64,000 nt of DNA, from NCBI RefSeq assembly GCF_016767715.1, contig NZ_CP050145.1:3286001-3350000 (forward strand), written 5' to 3'. This document shows positions 38,430 to 48,637 of the stretch, piece after piece (position 1 is the first letter of the stretch; each line of letters begins with the position of its first letter). Both the position numbers and the translations under genes were made by a program. This stretch comes from Mycobacteroides chelonae (lineage in GTDB: Bacteria > Actinomycetota > Actinomycetes > Mycobacteriales > Mycobacteriaceae). The notes under the pieces are model-generated. The model was given only the letters and a program-made list of their open reading frames with translations. It made no database searches and was not told where the DNA came from.

Positions 38430-38823
38430 TACTGAAGTTCACCTCGGCTCCGGCTTTCAGGGTGCGCCCCACCGTGCAGACCTGGTCGACGGCACGTTCC
38501 ACGACGGTCAGGACCCGCGCGCGTTCCTCGGGTGTGAGCGCGCTGAGATCGATGACCATCTTCTCGTCGAGCACCGGGTAGCGCTCCTGCTCCCGATCGG
38601 CCGGGCCGCTGACGTCGATGCGCACCTGGTAGTCCTCGCCCAGGCGGCGGGCCAGGGGCTGGTCGCTGGACATCCCGCTACAGGCCGCAAGCGCGATCTT
38701 GAGCAGCTCACCGGGGGTGAACACCCCGTCGACAGTCTCTGATCCGATCAGCACTTCGGCACCCCGGGAGCTATGTCCCGTGTAGCGCCGATTGCCCGTA
38801 CGCTCTACCCATAATGACGTCAC
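38419..38823 (-). CDS. osmC: OsmC/Ohr family peroxide-reducing protein
   Basis: 134 residues from GTG 38823. OsmC proteins reduce organic hydroperoxides with two cysteines: here ALAACSGMSSDQPLARRLG and VDQVCTVGRTLKAGAEVNF, with the GVFTPGELLKIAL motif before the first. The protein begins TSLWVERTGNRRYTG, matching the M. tuberculosis homologue (Rv2923c) as remembered. Its first ten bases overlap the start of a divergent secreted gene. Confidence 0.93.
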   Translation of the reverse strand: MTSLWVERTGNRRYTGHSSRGAEVLIGSETVDGVFTPGELLKIALAACSGMSSDQPLARRLGEDYQVRIDVSGPADREQERYPVLDEKMVIDLSALTPEERARVLTVVERAVDQVCTVGRTLKAGAEVNFSIES

Positions 38824-39257
38824 GCCCGCAATGCTATGTAATCGCCGCCATCACGGCCGCGATGGCTTTCTGCGCCTCATTTTTCTCGGCGCCAACTGCC
38901 GCGGCGGAGCCCATAGTGGCGCTAGAGTCACTCTTGCTGCGTCCGTACAGCGAGGTACGGGCGCAGTTGTTGTCTGGTTCGTGGGCGCCTCGCATCGAGG
39001 AGCTGGTGTACATCCCGCCCGGCGATCCCAAGATCGTGCCGACGTCCGCCATGCGGCAGACCTTCACGGTGGTCGATACCTGCTTCACCAAACGGATCAC
39101 TCCGATGGGTATCTACCTTCTGCTGGCCTCACCGGAAACCGTTGAGAAGGTCGGCGCCGACAATTTCCGGGCCACCTACGGTCAGTTGGTGCCCAAGTAC
39201 CGCCCAGGTTGCGATCCCGACGTCCAACAGATCGACCTGGGCCGCCCGCCCTTCTGA
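38814..39257 (+). CDS. Secreted hypothetical protein
   Basis: 147 residues. A signal peptide (MTSRPQCYVIAAITAAMAFC then ASFFSAPTAAA-EP) is followed by a compact mature domain with ALESLLLRPYSEVRAQLLSG, IPPGDPKIVPTSAMRQTFTV and two cysteines (DTCFTKR and RPGCDPDV). No family recognised; the length and single cysteine pair suggest a small folded secreted protein. It is divergent from osmC with a ten-base overlap of starts centred on TGACGTCA, and convergent with kdpE. Confidence 0.75.
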   Translation: MTSRPQCYVIAAITAAMAFCASFFSAPTAAAEPIVALESLLLRPYSEVRAQLLSGSWAPRIEELVYIPPGDPKIVPTSAMRQTFTVVDTCFTKRITPMGIYLLLASPETVEKVGADNFRATYGQLVPKYRPGCDPDVQQIDLGRPPF

Positions 39258-39261
39258 CCTA

Positions 39262-39936
39262 TCACTCCTGGAAGCGGTACCCCATCCCCGCCTCGGTGAG
39301 CAGGTGTTTCGGATGAGCCGGATCGATCTCCAGTTTGCGTCGTAGCTGCGCCAGATACACACGTAGATAGTGAGTTTCGGAGCTGTACGCCGGGCCCCAG
39401 ACCTCGTGGAGCAGCTCCTTCTGCCCGACGAGTTTTCCGCGGTTACGCACCAGCACCGCCAGCATCGACCATTCGGTAGGCGTCAGATGCACTTCCCTGC
39501 CATCACGAATCACCTTGTGCGACGAAAGATCCACGTCGAATGTTTCAGTGCGGACCACCGGTTCGGCGCTGTCCGGTGTGCCGCGGCGCACCGCCGCCCG
39601 CAGCCGGGCCAGGAATTCGTCCATGCCAAAAGGTTTGGTCACATAGTCGTCGGCACCCGCATCGAGTGCCTCCACCTTGTCCGCCGAATCGGTGCGCGCC
39701 GATAGCACGATCACCGGAACTTCGGTCCAGCCGCGCAGCCCGGCGAGTACCTCGGTGCCGTCCATATCCGGCAACCCGAGATCCAGAATGACCACCTCGG
39801 GCTGGGTCTCGGCAGCCGCACGCAGAGCACCCGCCCCGGACGAGGCCGTCACCACCTCATAACCGCGCGCCGACAGGTTGATCCGCAAGGCGCGCAGGAT
39901 CTGTGGCTCGTCGTCAACCACCAGCACCCGAGTCAT
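39262..39936 (-). CDS. kdpE: Response regulator KdpE
   Basis: 224 residues. The receiver domain has the acidic pocket DDE (8-10), phosphoacceptor D52 in VVILDLGLPDMDG, and K in DDYVTKPFGMDEFLARLRA. The OmpR-type winged helix (about 130-224) reads HLTPTEWSMLAVLVRNRGKL and ETHYLRVYLAQLRRKLE. It activates kdp transcription when phosphorylated by KdpD. The start overlaps kdpD as ATGA. Confidence 0.96.
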   Translation of the reverse strand: MTRVLVVDDEPQILRALRINLSARGYEVVTASSGAGALRAAAETQPEVVILDLGLPDMDGTEVLAGLRGWTEVPVIVLSARTDSADKVEALDAGADDYVTKPFGMDEFLARLRAAVRRGTPDSAEPVVRTETFDVDLSSHKVIRDGREVHLTPTEWSMLAVLVRNRGKLVGQKELLHEVWGPAYSSETHYLRVYLAQLRRKLEIDPAHPKHLLTEAGMGYRFQE

Positions 39937-42413
39937 CGCAGCACCCCGACACTCGGTAGATCGACGATCATGGTCAAACCGCCGCCTGCCGTGTCGGTCG
40001 CGTTCACCGTGCCCTCCATTGCTTCCACAAAACCCTTGACTACCGAGAGACCCAGCCCCACACCCACTGTGTTGTCACGATCGCCGAGCCGCTGGAAGGC
40101 TTCGAAGGCCGCACCGCGTTTGGATGCCTCCAGCCCCTTTCCGTGGTCGGCGACAATCACCAGTGTGCGGTCTTCCACTTCCTCGGAACTAACCGTCACT
40201 TCCGACTGCGAGTATCGCAGCGCATTGTCGACAAGGTTGGCCAACACGCGTTCGAGAAGACCCGGATCGGCCCGGACCACCGCACCATTCAGGTCCAGCC
40301 GCACCCGCTTGCGATCATTCTCGGTGGCGCCGAGTAGCGCGCGATGGGCGATTTCCTCGACATACACCGGCACGGCACTGGGCTTGACTACCCCCGCAGC
40401 CAGCCGCGACGAGTCCAGTAGATTACCTACCAGTGCGGTGAGTTGGTCGGTCGACTCCTCCACGGTGGCAAGTAGTTCGGCGGTGTCCTCTGGCGAGAAC
40501 TCGATGTCCGGACTGCGCAGGCTCGACACAGCGGCCTTCACGGCGGCGAGCGGGGTCCGCAAATCATGGCTCACCGCAGATAACAGGGCCCGCCGCAGCC
40601 GGTCTGCCTCGGCAAGGGCAGAGGCCTGCGACGCTTCCTCGGCCAGCCGTGCCGAACGAACCAAACCGACCGCCGTTCCGGCGACCACCTGCAGCACCCG
40701 TGCGTCGGCGGAGGGCACCGGTGGCCCATTGAGCGCCAATGCGTACGCACCATCGTCAACCCGGAACACCGAGTCGGCCTCGGACTCCCGCGTGGGCGCG
40801 TGCTCTCCCACGCTAGCCACGGCCGGTCCCTCCGCACACAGCAGACTCACCGCAGTCTGGTTATAAGTCGTACGCACCCGCTCCAGAAGGGCCGAGAGAT
40901 CCGAATTCACCAGGACACCACCGGCGAAGAGTGCCAACAACTCCGCTTCACGGGAGGCTCGCCGAGCCTGCCGTGCCCGGGTGGCCGCGGCGTCGACCAA
41001 TGCCGCGACCGCGACGGCGGTGACCATGAGCACCAGGATGGTCAGTGCGTTGTCGGTCTCGCCGATGGTGAAGCTGTACCGCGGTGAGACAAAGAAGAAG
41101 TTGAGCAACAGCCCGGAGATGATGGCCGACACCAGCGCGGTCGACACGCCACCGAGCAGGGAAACCCCCAGCACCGCAATGAGAAACAGCGCGCTCTTAC
41201 TGGCCACACCCAAGTACTCGTCGAGGAAGTACATGCCCAACGCCGCTGCCGGCGGCACCAGGATGGCCGCCAGCCAGTTGATGACGAGCCGCTTGCGACC
41301 CTGCGACGGCACCGCCAGGTTGCGGAACCGGGCAGGTGTCCCGTCACCGTGCGTCACCATGTGTACGTCAATGGGGCCGGATTCTCGGATGACGGCGGTA
41401 CCTACCCCTTCGTCGAAGATCCGAGCCCATCGGGAGCGCCGAGACGTGCCCAGCACCAGCTGGGTGGCGTTGACTCCGCGCGCAAATTCCAACAGCGTCT
41501 GCGGTACGTCGTCTCCGGTGACGGTCTGCACCGACGCCCCAATATCGTTGGCCAGTCGGCGTACCCGCGCCATGACCGCGGTGGATGCCCCGACCAGTCC
41601 GTCGCCCCGCACCACGTGGACTACCAGGAGTTCGGCGCTCGACTTGGCGGCGATACGGCTTGCCCGGCGTACCAGGGTCTCCGATTCAGGCCCCCCCGTG
41701 ACCGCGACGACTACACGCTCACGTGCCTCCCAGGTTTTGGTGATCCTGTTATCCGAACGGTATTTGGCAAGCGCGGCGTCCACCTGGTCGGCGAGCCACA
41801 GCAGCGCCAGCTCGCGCAGCGCCGTCAGATTGCCTGTCCGGAAGTAGTTACTCAGCGCTGACCCCACTTTTTCCGGCGCATAAACATTGCCGTGAACCAT
41901 CCTGCGCCGCAGTGCCTCCGGCGTGATGTCCACGAGCTCAACCTGCTCGGCACGTCGCACGACCGCATCGGGGACGGTCTCGCGCTGCACGATTCCGGTG
42001 ATCTGTTCGACAACGTCGTTCAGGCTTTCCAGGTGCTGCACATTGATGGTGGTCAGCACATCGATCCCGGCGTCCAGGATCTCGTCGATATCCTGCCAAC
42101 GCTTGGGATTCCGGCTGCCGGGCACGTTGGTGTGCGCCATCTCGTCGATGAGCACCAGCGCCGGATCCCGGGCGATCACCGCATCGACATCCAGTTCGTA
42201 CATGACGGTTCCGCGGTACACCATCTCCTTGGGCGGGATGATCTCCAGCCCGTCAAGCATCTCAGCGGTCTTGGTACGACCGTGCGTCTCGACGGTCGCC
42301 GCGACGACATCAGTGCCACGCCCAGCGCGCCGGTGCGCCTCGTTGAGCATGGCGTAGGTCTTCCCTACTCCGGGCGCGGCCCCCAGATAGATCCGCAGTG
42401 TCCCGCGCGGCAA
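39933..42413 (-). CDS. kdpD: Potassium-sensing histidine kinase KdpD
   Basis: 826 residues from TTG 42413, with AAGGAG close upstream. Order: KdpD domain with Walker A GAAPGVGKT (11-19) and VLIDEMAHTNVPGSRNPKRW; a Usp-like domain (RVVVAVTGGPESETLVRRA); four membrane helices (about 380-480); a GAF-like region; then HisKA with H616 (SHDLRTPLAAVK) and HATPase (LVDNALRYSQSE, GVGLGLSVVKGF). KdpD senses potassium limitation and cell ionic state. In M. tuberculosis kdpDE are divergent from kdpFABC; here they are downstream in the same direction. Confidence 0.96.
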   Translation of the reverse strand: MPRGTLRIYLGAAPGVGKTYAMLNEAHRRAGRGTDVVAATVETHGRTKTAEMLDGLEIIPPKEMVYRGTVMYELDVDAVIARDPALVLIDEMAHTNVPGSRNPKRWQDIDEILDAGIDVLTTINVQHLESLNDVVEQITGIVQRETVPDAVVRRAEQVELVDITPEALRRRMVHGNVYAPEKVGSALSNYFRTGNLTALRELALLWLADQVDAALAKYRSDNRITKTWEARERVVVAVTGGPESETLVRRASRIAAKSSAELLVVHVVRGDGLVGASTAVMARVRRLANDIGASVQTVTGDDVPQTLLEFARGVNATQLVLGTSRRSRWARIFDEGVGTAVIRESGPIDVHMVTHGDGTPARFRNLAVPSQGRKRLVINWLAAILVPPAAALGMYFLDEYLGVASKSALFLIAVLGVSLLGGVSTALVSAIISGLLLNFFFVSPRYSFTIGETDNALTILVLMVTAVAVAALVDAAATRARQARRASREAELLALFAGGVLVNSDLSALLERVRTTYNQTAVSLLCAEGPAVASVGEHAPTRESEADSVFRVDDGAYALALNGPPVPSADARVLQVVAGTAVGLVRSARLAEEASQASALAEADRLRRALLSAVSHDLRTPLAAVKAAVSSLRSPDIEFSPEDTAELLATVEESTDQLTALVGNLLDSSRLAAGVVKPSAVPVYVEEIAHRALLGATENDRKRVRLDLNGAVVRADPGLLERVLANLVDNALRYSQSEVTVSSEEVEDRTLVIVADHGKGLEASKRGAAFEAFQRLGDRDNTVGVGLGLSVVKGFVEAMEGTVNATDTAGGGLTMIVDLPSVGVLR

Positions 42414-42426
42414 AGTTTCTCCTTCA

Positions 42427-43020
42427 TCAGCATGCAGGGCCAGTGAGGCCCAACGCCACGTTCAACGTCGGAACGTTGACGCGCGGCTGTCCCAGAATGC
42501 CCCATTGGCGCGGCGAGGTGTGAGCATCCACGAGCTCTTTTACCCGAGCCTGGCTTAGTCCTGTCGCCGCCGCGACCCGCGGTACTTGCAGCGCCGCGTA
42601 CTCCGGACTGATATCAGGGTCCAAGCTGGAGCCCGATCCGGTCACCGCATCGGCGGGAATCCCCGTGGGATTAACGCTCTCGCGCTGCGCGATGGTGGCG
42701 CGACGCGTTTCGATGTCAGCCTTCAGCTTCTCGCTGTTGGGCCCCTGGTTGGAGGGAAGCCCGGCGGCGGGGTCACCACTGGCCCTCGTATGGAAGTAAG
42801 GGTCCGTACTGGAAGCCTGCGGGTCCACACCGATGATGGACGATCCGACCACGCAGCCGTTCCTATCCTTGAGCGGAGAGCCCTCGGCGGAGTTCGAGTC
42901 GATGCGTCCGAACACCCACACCGCAGCCGGATATGCAATGCCCAGCACCACGGTCAGGGCCAATAGCACTATCAGGCCTGCCACACACTGACGCAGCCAT
43001 GCGATTGAGATCTTCGTCAT
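42427..43020 (-). CDS. kdpC: Potassium-transporting ATPase subunit KdpC
   Basis: 197 residues from ATG 43020 (MTKISIAWLRQCVAGLIVLL); earlier in-frame codons lie inside kdpB. One N-terminal transmembrane helix (about 9-33) and a periplasmic domain with SSIIGVDPQASSTDPYFHTR and VNPTGIPADAVTGSGSSLDP, LDPDISPEYAALQVPRVAAA, the KdpC blocks. KdpC stabilises the complex and aids ATP binding. Seven bases follow the kdpB stop. Confidence 0.96.
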   Translation of the reverse strand: MTKISIAWLRQCVAGLIVLLALTVVLGIAYPAAVWVFGRIDSNSAEGSPLKDRNGCVVGSSIIGVDPQASSTDPYFHTRASGDPAAGLPSNQGPNSEKLKADIETRRATIAQRESVNPTGIPADAVTGSGSSLDPDISPEYAALQVPRVAAATGLSQARVKELVDAHTSPRQWGILGQPRVNVPTLNVALGLTGPAC

Positions 43021-43027
43021 TACCAAC

Positions 43028-45103
43028 TCACCCAATTCCCGGTATGAAACGCACAACCAGATCGATCAGCCAGATCCCCACGAACGGAACGATCACGCCG
43101 CCGAGCCCGTAGATCAACAGATTTCGCCTCAACAACTCCCCCGCGCCCACCGGCCGGTAACGAACGCCCTTGAGCGCCAACGGCACCAGCGCGATGATCA
43201 CCAGGGCGTTGAAGATGACGGCAGAGAGGATCGCCGACTGCGGAGTAGCCAGTCGCATGATGTTGAGCTCACCCAGCTGCGGGTAGATGCCGCTGAACAG
43301 CGCGGGCAGGATCGCGAAGTACTTCGCGAGGTCATTGGCCAGCGAGAAAGTGGTCAGTGCGCCCCGGGTGATCAGCAGCTGCTTGCCGATGGCCACCACG
43401 TCGATGAGCTTGGTGGGATCGGAGTCCAGGTCCACCATGTTCCCGGCCTCCTTGGCGGCCGAAGTCCCGGTGTTCATGGCGACACCCACGTCCGCCTGCG
43501 CCAGCGCCGGGGCGTCGTTGGTGCCGTCACCGGTCATCGCGACAAGCCGACCGGCCTTCTGCTCCCTGCGCAGCAGCTCCAGCTTGTCCTCCGGGGTGGC
43601 CTCCGCGACGTAGTCGTCCACACCGGCCTCGGAGGCGATCTGCTTGGCGGTCAACGGGTTATCACCGGTCACCATGACGGTGCGTATCCCCATGGCTCGC
43701 ATCTGGGCGAAGCGTTCAGCCATACCCGGTTTGACGACGTCAGAGAGCCGAATCACGCCCAGCAGCCGCGTCTCGGCGCCGTCGTGGTCGGCCACCACCA
43801 ACGGGGTGCCGCCCTCGCTGGCCACCTGATCTGCGACCTTGCGGACCGCGACCACTGCGGGGTCATCCTCCTGAACACCAGAAAGGCTTGCCACCCAGGT
43901 GAACACCGCATCAGCGGCGCCCTTGCGGATCTGCTTGCCGTCGGCGGTATCCAAACCGCTCATCCGGGTGGCCGCGGTGAAGGCCACAAACTCGCCTTCA
44001 CGCGAGCCCTCATCGCTTCTTTCCCCGGTCGATTCGCTCCCGCCAGTGGCCAGTTCCACAATGCTGCGACCCTCGGGGGTCTCATCGGCAAGGCTCGAGG
44101 CCCGCGCAGCCTGGGCGAGGGTTTCGTGCGTGATACCCGGCGCCACAATGAATTCGGTGGCCTGCCGATTACCGAAGGTAATAGTGCCGGTCTTGTCCAT
44201 CAGCAGGACGTCGATGTCACCGGCCGCCTCCACCGCGCGCCCCGACTTGGCGAGCACGTTGTGCTGCACCAGACGATCCATGCCCGCGATACCGATGGCC
44301 GACATCAGAGCACCGATGGTGGTGGGGATCAGGCACACGAGCAATGCGATGAGCTTGATCGGATCCTGTTGCTCACCACCATAATTGCCCATAGGACCGA
44401 GCGCGACGACGGCCAACAGGAAGATGATGGTGAGCGAGGCCAACAGGATGTTGAGCGCGATCTCGTTAGGAGTCTTCTGCCTCGCGGCACCCTCCACCAG
44501 TGCGATCATCCGGTCAACGAAGGACTCGCCAGGCGCTGCGGTGATCTGTACGACGATTCGGTCCGACAACACGGTGGTGCCGCCGGTCACGGCGCACCGG
44601 TCACCACCGGATTCTCTGACCACAGGCGCTGATTCACCGGTGATGGCCGACTCGTCGACCGTCGCGATGCCCTCCACTACGTCACCGTCGCCCGGGATCA
44701 CCTGTCCGGCTTCGACGACCACGCGATCACCTGGCCGCAACGCACTCCCTGCGACCTCTTCCTCGGTCTCGTTCCCGTGACCGTCCCCCACCAGCTTGCG
44801 GGCGACGGTGTCACGCTTGACCTCTCGCAGGCTCGCCGCCTGCGCCTTGCCACGCCCTTCGGCGACAGCTTCGGCCAGGTTCGCGAAGACCACCGTGAAC
44901 CACAGCCAGGCGGTGATGGACCACGCGAATATCGACGGATGCAATACCGCAAGCACCGTGGTGGCCACCGATCCCACAGTGACCACAAACATCACCGGGT
45001 TTCGGGCCATATGCCGCGGATCTAGCTTGCGCACCGCAAGCGGTAGCGCCTTGACCAACTGGGTGGGGTCAAAGACTCCGGTACTTACTACGGTCTTGCT
45101 CAC
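43028..45103 (-). CDS. kdpB: Potassium-transporting P-type ATPase subunit KdpB
   Basis: 691 residues. Phosphorylated Asp303 lies in [16 protein letters not shown]; the actuator loop TGES is at 155-158; [17 protein letters not shown] is the membrane CPx-like helix; [20 protein letters not shown] and [20 protein letters not shown] are the P-domain hinge motifs. It hydrolyses ATP to drive K+ passage through KdpA. GTG start overlaps the kdpA stop as GTGA. Confidence 0.97.
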   Translation of the reverse strand: MSKTVVSTGVFDPTQLVKALPLAVRKLDPRHMARNPVMFVVTVGSVATTVLAVLHPSIFAWSITAWLWFTVVFANLAEAVAEGRGKAQAASLREVKRDTVARKLVGDGHGNETEEEVAGSALRPGDRVVVEAGQVIPGDGDVVEGIATVDESAITGESAPVVRESGGDRCAVTGGTTVLSDRIVVQITAAPGESFVDRMIALVEGAARQKTPNEIALNILLASLTIIFLLAVVALGPMGNYGGEQQDPIKLIALLVCLIPTTIGALMSAIGIAGMDRLVQHNVLAKSGRAVEAAGDIDVLLMDKTGTITFGNRQATEFIVAPGITHETLAQAARASSLADETPEGRSIVELATGGSESTGERSDEGSREGEFVAFTAATRMSGLDTADGKQIRKGAADAVFTWVASLSGVQEDDPAVVAVRKVADQVASEGGTPLVVADHDGAETRLLGVIRLSDVVKPGMAERFAQMRAMGIRTVMVTGDNPLTAKQIASEAGVDDYVAEATPEDKLELLRREQKAGRLVAMTGDGTNDAPALAQADVGVAMNTGTSAAKEAGNMVDLDSDPTKLIDVVAIGKQLLITRGALTTFSLANDLAKYFAILPALFSGIYPQLGELNIMRLATPQSAILSAVIFNALVIIALVPLALKGVRYRPVGAGELLRRNLLIYGLGGVIVPFVGIWLIDLVVRFIPGIG

Positions 45104-46818
45104 AGGACAGCCTCGGCGATCGGTCCCAGCGCCAGGGCCGGGAAGAAGGTGAGTGCGGCCACCAAGAGCACGGTGCCGGTATGCAATCCGGCGAACATGG
45201 GGCCGTGGGTATGCAGAGTTCCGGCCGACACCGGTGTCTTCTGCTGAGCGGCAAGCGATCCGGCCAGCGCCAGCGTGAAGATGATGGGCAGGAAGCGGCC
45301 CAACAACATCGCCACGCCAAGGGATGCCTCGAACCAGTGGCTGGTCACCGTGAGCCCACCAAAGGCGCTGCCGTTGTTGTTGGCGGCCGAGGCGTAGGCA
45401 TACAACACCTCGGAGAACCCGTGGATGGACTGCGCGGTCCCCGGATCTCCACTGTTGCCTTGATATCCGGGAGTTGTCGACAGGGCCACCGAGATTCCGG
45501 TGCCGATGAGTACGAGGGCGGGCATCACGAGCACGGACAGCGCGGCCATGGTGATCTCGCGTCGCCCGATCTTCTTGCCCAGGAATTCCGGTGTGCGGCC
45601 CACCAGCAGCCCACCGACGAACACCGCGATGATGGCCAGCACCAGAATCCCGTACAGGCCCGTGCCGACACCGCCCGGCGCGATCTCGCCGAACAGCATG
45701 TTTAGTATCAGTGCTCCACCGCCTGCGGCGGTGAAGCTGTCATGTGCGGAATCAACAGCACCCGTGGATGTTCCGGTAGTACTCACCGCAAACAGTGTCG
45801 TAGCGGGAATGCCGAATCTGACTTCCTTGCCTTCCATCATGGCACCGGCCGCCTGCGCGGCGATGCCGCGCGGAGTCGATTCAGCCCACGTGACAAAGGC
45901 CAACATGCCACCCCACAGAACAGTCATGACCGACAGCACGGTCAAGCCCTGACGCTTGTCGCCCACCATGGTCGAGTAGGTGCGTGTCAGTGCCACCGGG
46001 ATGAGCAGGATCGCAAGGATCTCGACGATGTTGGATAGGGGCGTCGGGTTCTCGAAGGGGTGCGCCGAGTTCGCGGCCAAGATGCCACCGCCATTGGTGC
46101 CGACTTCCTTGATGGCCTCCTGCGAGGCGACCGGAGCCAGCGCAATGTGTTGTGCCGCACCGTCCAGTCCCGTCGCAACGAAGTGGGTGTATAGCGACTG
46201 AATGGCTCCCTGTGACAACAGAATCAGTGCGACCACAAATGATATGGGTAGGAGAATCCTCAAACTTCCCCGCACCAGATCAACCCAGAAATTGCCGAGT
46301 TCACCCCCGGCAGTCGACCGTGCGATACCCCGGATGAGCGCAACGGCCACCGCGATACCCACTGCGGCCGACACGAAGTTCTGTACCGCCAATCCGACCA
46401 TCTGTGTCAGATTGGTCATGGTGGTCTCGGGTGTGTACGACTGCCAGTTGGTGTTCGTCACAAAGGACACCGCGGTGTTGAAGGCCACCGCGGGGCTTAC
46501 CGCACCAAGATCACCCGACAGTGGCAGCACGCCCTGTATCCGCTGAAGCACGTACAGGAACAGCACACTGACGAACGAGAAACCCAGCAGCGAGAGCGTG
46601 TATCCCACCCATGTCTGCTCGGTCTCCGGATTCACCCGCCCGACCCGGTAAATGGCACGCTCGACGACCGAGTGCTTAATCGTCGGCAAGCTGCTTGCGC
46701 GCAGAGAATGTGGGCCCGTGAAAACGCGCGCCATGTAGTCCCCCAAGGGGACGTACGCGATAGCGAGCACCAGAATGACGAAGCCGATCTGAAGACCGGC
46801 CGCCAGAGCGGAATTCAC
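45100..46818 (-). CDS. kdpA: Potassium-transporting ATPase subunit KdpA
   Basis: 572 residues from GTG 46818, two bases after kdpF ends, with a GAAAGG ribosome site inside the kdpF tail. About ten transmembrane helices. Selectivity-filter segments typical of the SKT superfamily include [36 protein letters not shown] and [20 protein letters not shown]. KdpA forms the K+ channel-like subunit with very high affinity. Confidence 0.97.
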   Translation of the reverse strand: MNSALAAGLQIGFVILVLAIAYVPLGDYMARVFTGPHSLRASSLPTIKHSVVERAIYRVGRVNPETEQTWVGYTLSLLGFSFVSVLFLYVLQRIQGVLPLSGDLGAVSPAVAFNTAVSFVTNTNWQSYTPETTMTNLTQMVGLAVQNFVSAAVGIAVAVALIRGIARSTAGGELGNFWVDLVRGSLRILLPISFVVALILLSQGAIQSLYTHFVATGLDGAAQHIALAPVASQEAIKEVGTNGGGILAANSAHPFENPTPLSNIVEILAILLIPVALTRTYSTMVGDKRQGLTVLSVMTVLWGGMLAFVTWAESTPRGIAAQAAGAMMEGKEVRFGIPATTLFAVSTTGTSTGAVDSAHDSFTAAGGGALILNMLFGEIAPGGVGTGLYGILVLAIIAVFVGGLLVGRTPEFLGKKIGRREITMAALSVLVMPALVLIGTGISVALSTTPGYQGNSGDPGTAQSIHGFSEVLYAYASAANNNGSAFGGLTVTSHWFEASLGVAMLLGRFLPIIFTLALAGSLAAQQKTPVSAGTLHTHGPMFAGLHTGTVLLVAALTFFPALALGPIAEAVL

Positions 46819-46820
46819 CG

Positions 46821-46919
46821 TTAGAACCTTTCCGGGTCGAGCAGTGCGACCACCAGATACACGACGAGCGCGGCCGACACGATAATCAGCACAATGTTGG
46901 TGATGACGTCGACGGTCAT
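46821..46919 (-). CDS. kdpF: KdpF small membrane subunit
   Basis: 32 residues: a single helix (residues 4-27, DVITNIVLIIVSAALVVYLV) ending LLDPERF, the family's DPE[KR]F tail. KdpF stabilises the KdpABC complex. It sits directly before kdpA, and its ATG overlaps the stop of a 27-residue ORF. The gene is short enough to be missed by many annotators. Confidence 0.9.
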   Translation of the reverse strand: MTVDVITNIVLIIVSAALVVYLVVALLDPERF

Positions 46920-46999
46920 CGCGCCTGCAATCCGCGTACGACGGCGACGCACAAGGCGAAGCCCACGACGATCAGGACCAGGTACCAGAAATCAACCAC
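46916..46999 (-). CDS. 27-residue membrane peptide leading the kdp operon
   Basis: GTG 46999 opens a 27-codon frame whose TGA overlaps the kdpF ATG as ATGA. The peptide (VDFWYLVLIVVGFALCVAVV then RGLQAR) is one hydrophobic helix with an aromatic start and a basic end, so it would insert with the tail in the cytoplasm. From memory, similar short helices ending in R/K-G-x-x-R/x precede kdpF in other actinobacteria. It could be a further Kdp microprotein or a leader for coupling. No strong ribosome site is seen. Confidence 0.6.
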   Translation of the reverse strand: MVDFWYLVLIVVGFALCVAVVRGLQAR

Positions 47000-47082
47000 G
47001 CAGGAATCATGATCCCGGCCAGGGGCACTACCTGCGTTCTTTACGCGTCCCTGACGGGTGCATCGGGCCTCTTGACGCGCTA

Positions 47083-47934
47083 TTAACGGGGTTCAACCAG
47101 CCGTTGACAGCCCGGGCAGAAGTACGACGACCGGTTCATGAAAGCCTCCCGGCGCATGGCGCGTCCGCAGCGGCGGCATGGCTCACCCTCGCGTCCGTAC
47201 GCCTCCAGAGAGCGGTCGAAGTAGCCGGATTCTCCGTTCACATTCACATACAGATCGTCGAATGAGGTGCCGCCCTGTGCGAGCGCGAGATGCATGACAC
47301 GGGCCGCACTGTCGAGCACCTCGGTGAGCTTGGCACGGCTCATGCTGTCGGTGAGTCGACGTCCGTGCACCTTCGCCTGCCAGAGGGCCTCGTCGGCGTA
47401 GATGTTGCCGACACCGGACACTACGGTCTGATCGAGCAGCGCCCGCTTGATCTCGGTGTGCTTACCGCGCAGCCGCGTCACCACGGCCGACGCGTCGAAT
47501 CGTTCATCGAGCGGATCTCGCGCGATATGGGCGACCGGCTCCGGGAGCTCGCTGCCATCGACGGTGACGACATCGGTCACCATCCAGCCGCCAAAGGTGC
47601 GCTGATCGACGAAGCTCAACACCGATCCGTCATCGAGTGTCGCGGCAATACGCAAATGCTGCGGCCGGGAAATGGGTCCGATGAGCATCTGGCCGCTCAT
47701 CCCGAGATGAACCACCAGCGCCTGTCCCTCGCCCAGCGTCAACCACAGATACTTGCCCCGGCGACCGGTTCCGCTGATCTGTTGTCCGGCAAGCAGTCCC
47801 GCCAGCTCGACGGCGCCTCCGGGCTGCCTGCGCACGGCCCGGTCATGGTGCACAGACGCCGATGCGATGGTCTTTCCGACGAGGTGATGGTGCAGCCCAC
47901 GGCGGACCACCTCCACCTCGGGAAGCTCAGGCAC
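47083..47934 (-). CDS. mutM: Formamidopyrimidine-DNA glycosylase
   Basis: 283 residues. Fpg removes 8-oxoguanine and FapyG. The catalytic N-terminus is [13 protein letters not shown] (Pro2, Glu3 after Met loss), with [16 protein letters not shown] and [12 protein letters not shown] in the helix-two-turn-helix. The C-terminal zinc finger has four cysteines in [10 protein letters not shown] and YFCPGCQ. It overlaps rnc by eight bases. In M. tuberculosis osmC lies next; here the kdp operon stands between. Confidence 0.96.
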   Translation of the reverse strand: MPELPEVEVVRRGLHHHLVGKTIASASVHHDRAVRRQPGGAVELAGLLAGQQISGTGRRGKYLWLTLGEGQALVVHLGMSGQMLIGPISRPQHLRIAATLDDGSVLSFVDQRTFGGWMVTDVVTVDGSELPEPVAHIARDPLDERFDASAVVTRLRGKHTEIKRALLDQTVVSGVGNIYADEALWQAKVHGRRLTDSMSRAKLTEVLDSAARVMHLALAQGGTSFDDLYVNVNGESGYFDRSLEAYGREGEPCRRCGRAMRREAFMNRSSYFCPGCQRLVEPR

Positions 47935-48637
47935 TTGACCCGTTGATGCCGTTCCAGGCCTCCGAGGCCGCCCGCTGTTCGGCTTCCTTCTTGGACCGGC
48001 CGACGCCCACGCCGTGCGCGGCGTCGTTGACCATCACGGTGGCGGTGAATTCCTTGTCATGATCGGGTCCGGTCGAGGTGACCGTATACGACGGTGCGCC
48101 CCAACCCTTTTCGGCGGTCAGTTCCTGCAGGCTGGTCTTCCAGTCCAGACCCGCGCCGAGCTTGGGCGCGGTCTCCAGGAGCTGGCCGAACAATCGCAGC
48201 ACGACCGCGCGCGCGACCTCGAGCCCATGCTCCACGTAGACCGCACCCAAAATCGACTCCATGCCGTCGGCAAGAATGCTGGACTTGTTGCGGCCGCCTG
48301 TGTTCTCCTCACCCTTGCCGAGAAACAGGTGCGCGCCCAAACCGTCGCCGGTCAGGCCGCGTGCCACTCCGGCGAGGGCCTGGGTATTGACGATGCTGGC
48401 ACGCAGTTTCGCCAAATCGCCCTCCGAGCGGTCGGGATGACTGTGATACAGCGTCTCGGTGATCGTCAGGCCAAGCACGGCATCCCCGAGAAACTCGAGC
48501 CGCTCGTTCGTGGGCAGGCCACCGTTCTCGTACGCATAGCTGCGGTGTGTGAGCGCCAGCGTCAGCAGATCGTCACCGACCCTCACCCCAATCGCCGCGC
48601 GCAGATCGTCGTACCGATTCTCTGAGGCAGGGCTCAC
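47927..48637 (-). CDS. rnc: Ribonuclease III
   Basis: 236 residues. The nuclease signature [20 protein letters not shown] carries the metal-binding Glu/Asp; [24 protein letters not shown] text ([20 protein letters not shown]) is the second metal site. The double-stranded RNA-binding domain (about 160-230) reads [20 protein letters not shown] and [18 protein letters not shown]. It processes rRNA and dsRNA. GTG start overlaps the DUF177 stop as GTGA. Confidence 0.96.
   Translation of the reverse strand: MSPASENRYDDLRAAIGVRVGDDLLTLALTHRSYAYENGGLPTNERLEFLGDAVLGLTITETLYHSHPDRSEGDLAKLRASIVNTQALAGVARGLTGDGLGAHLFLGKGEENTGGRNKSSILADGMESILGAVYVEHGLEVARAVVLRLFGQLLETAPKLGAGLDWKTSLQELTAEKGWGAPSYTVTSTGPDHDKEFTATVMVNDAAHGVGVGRSKKEAEQRAASEAWNGINGSSA

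Noticed and set aside
47034..47046. GCGT-N5-ACGC as a KdpE site
   Set aside because: Only four-base arms; no known mycobacterial KdpE consensus could be matched by eye.
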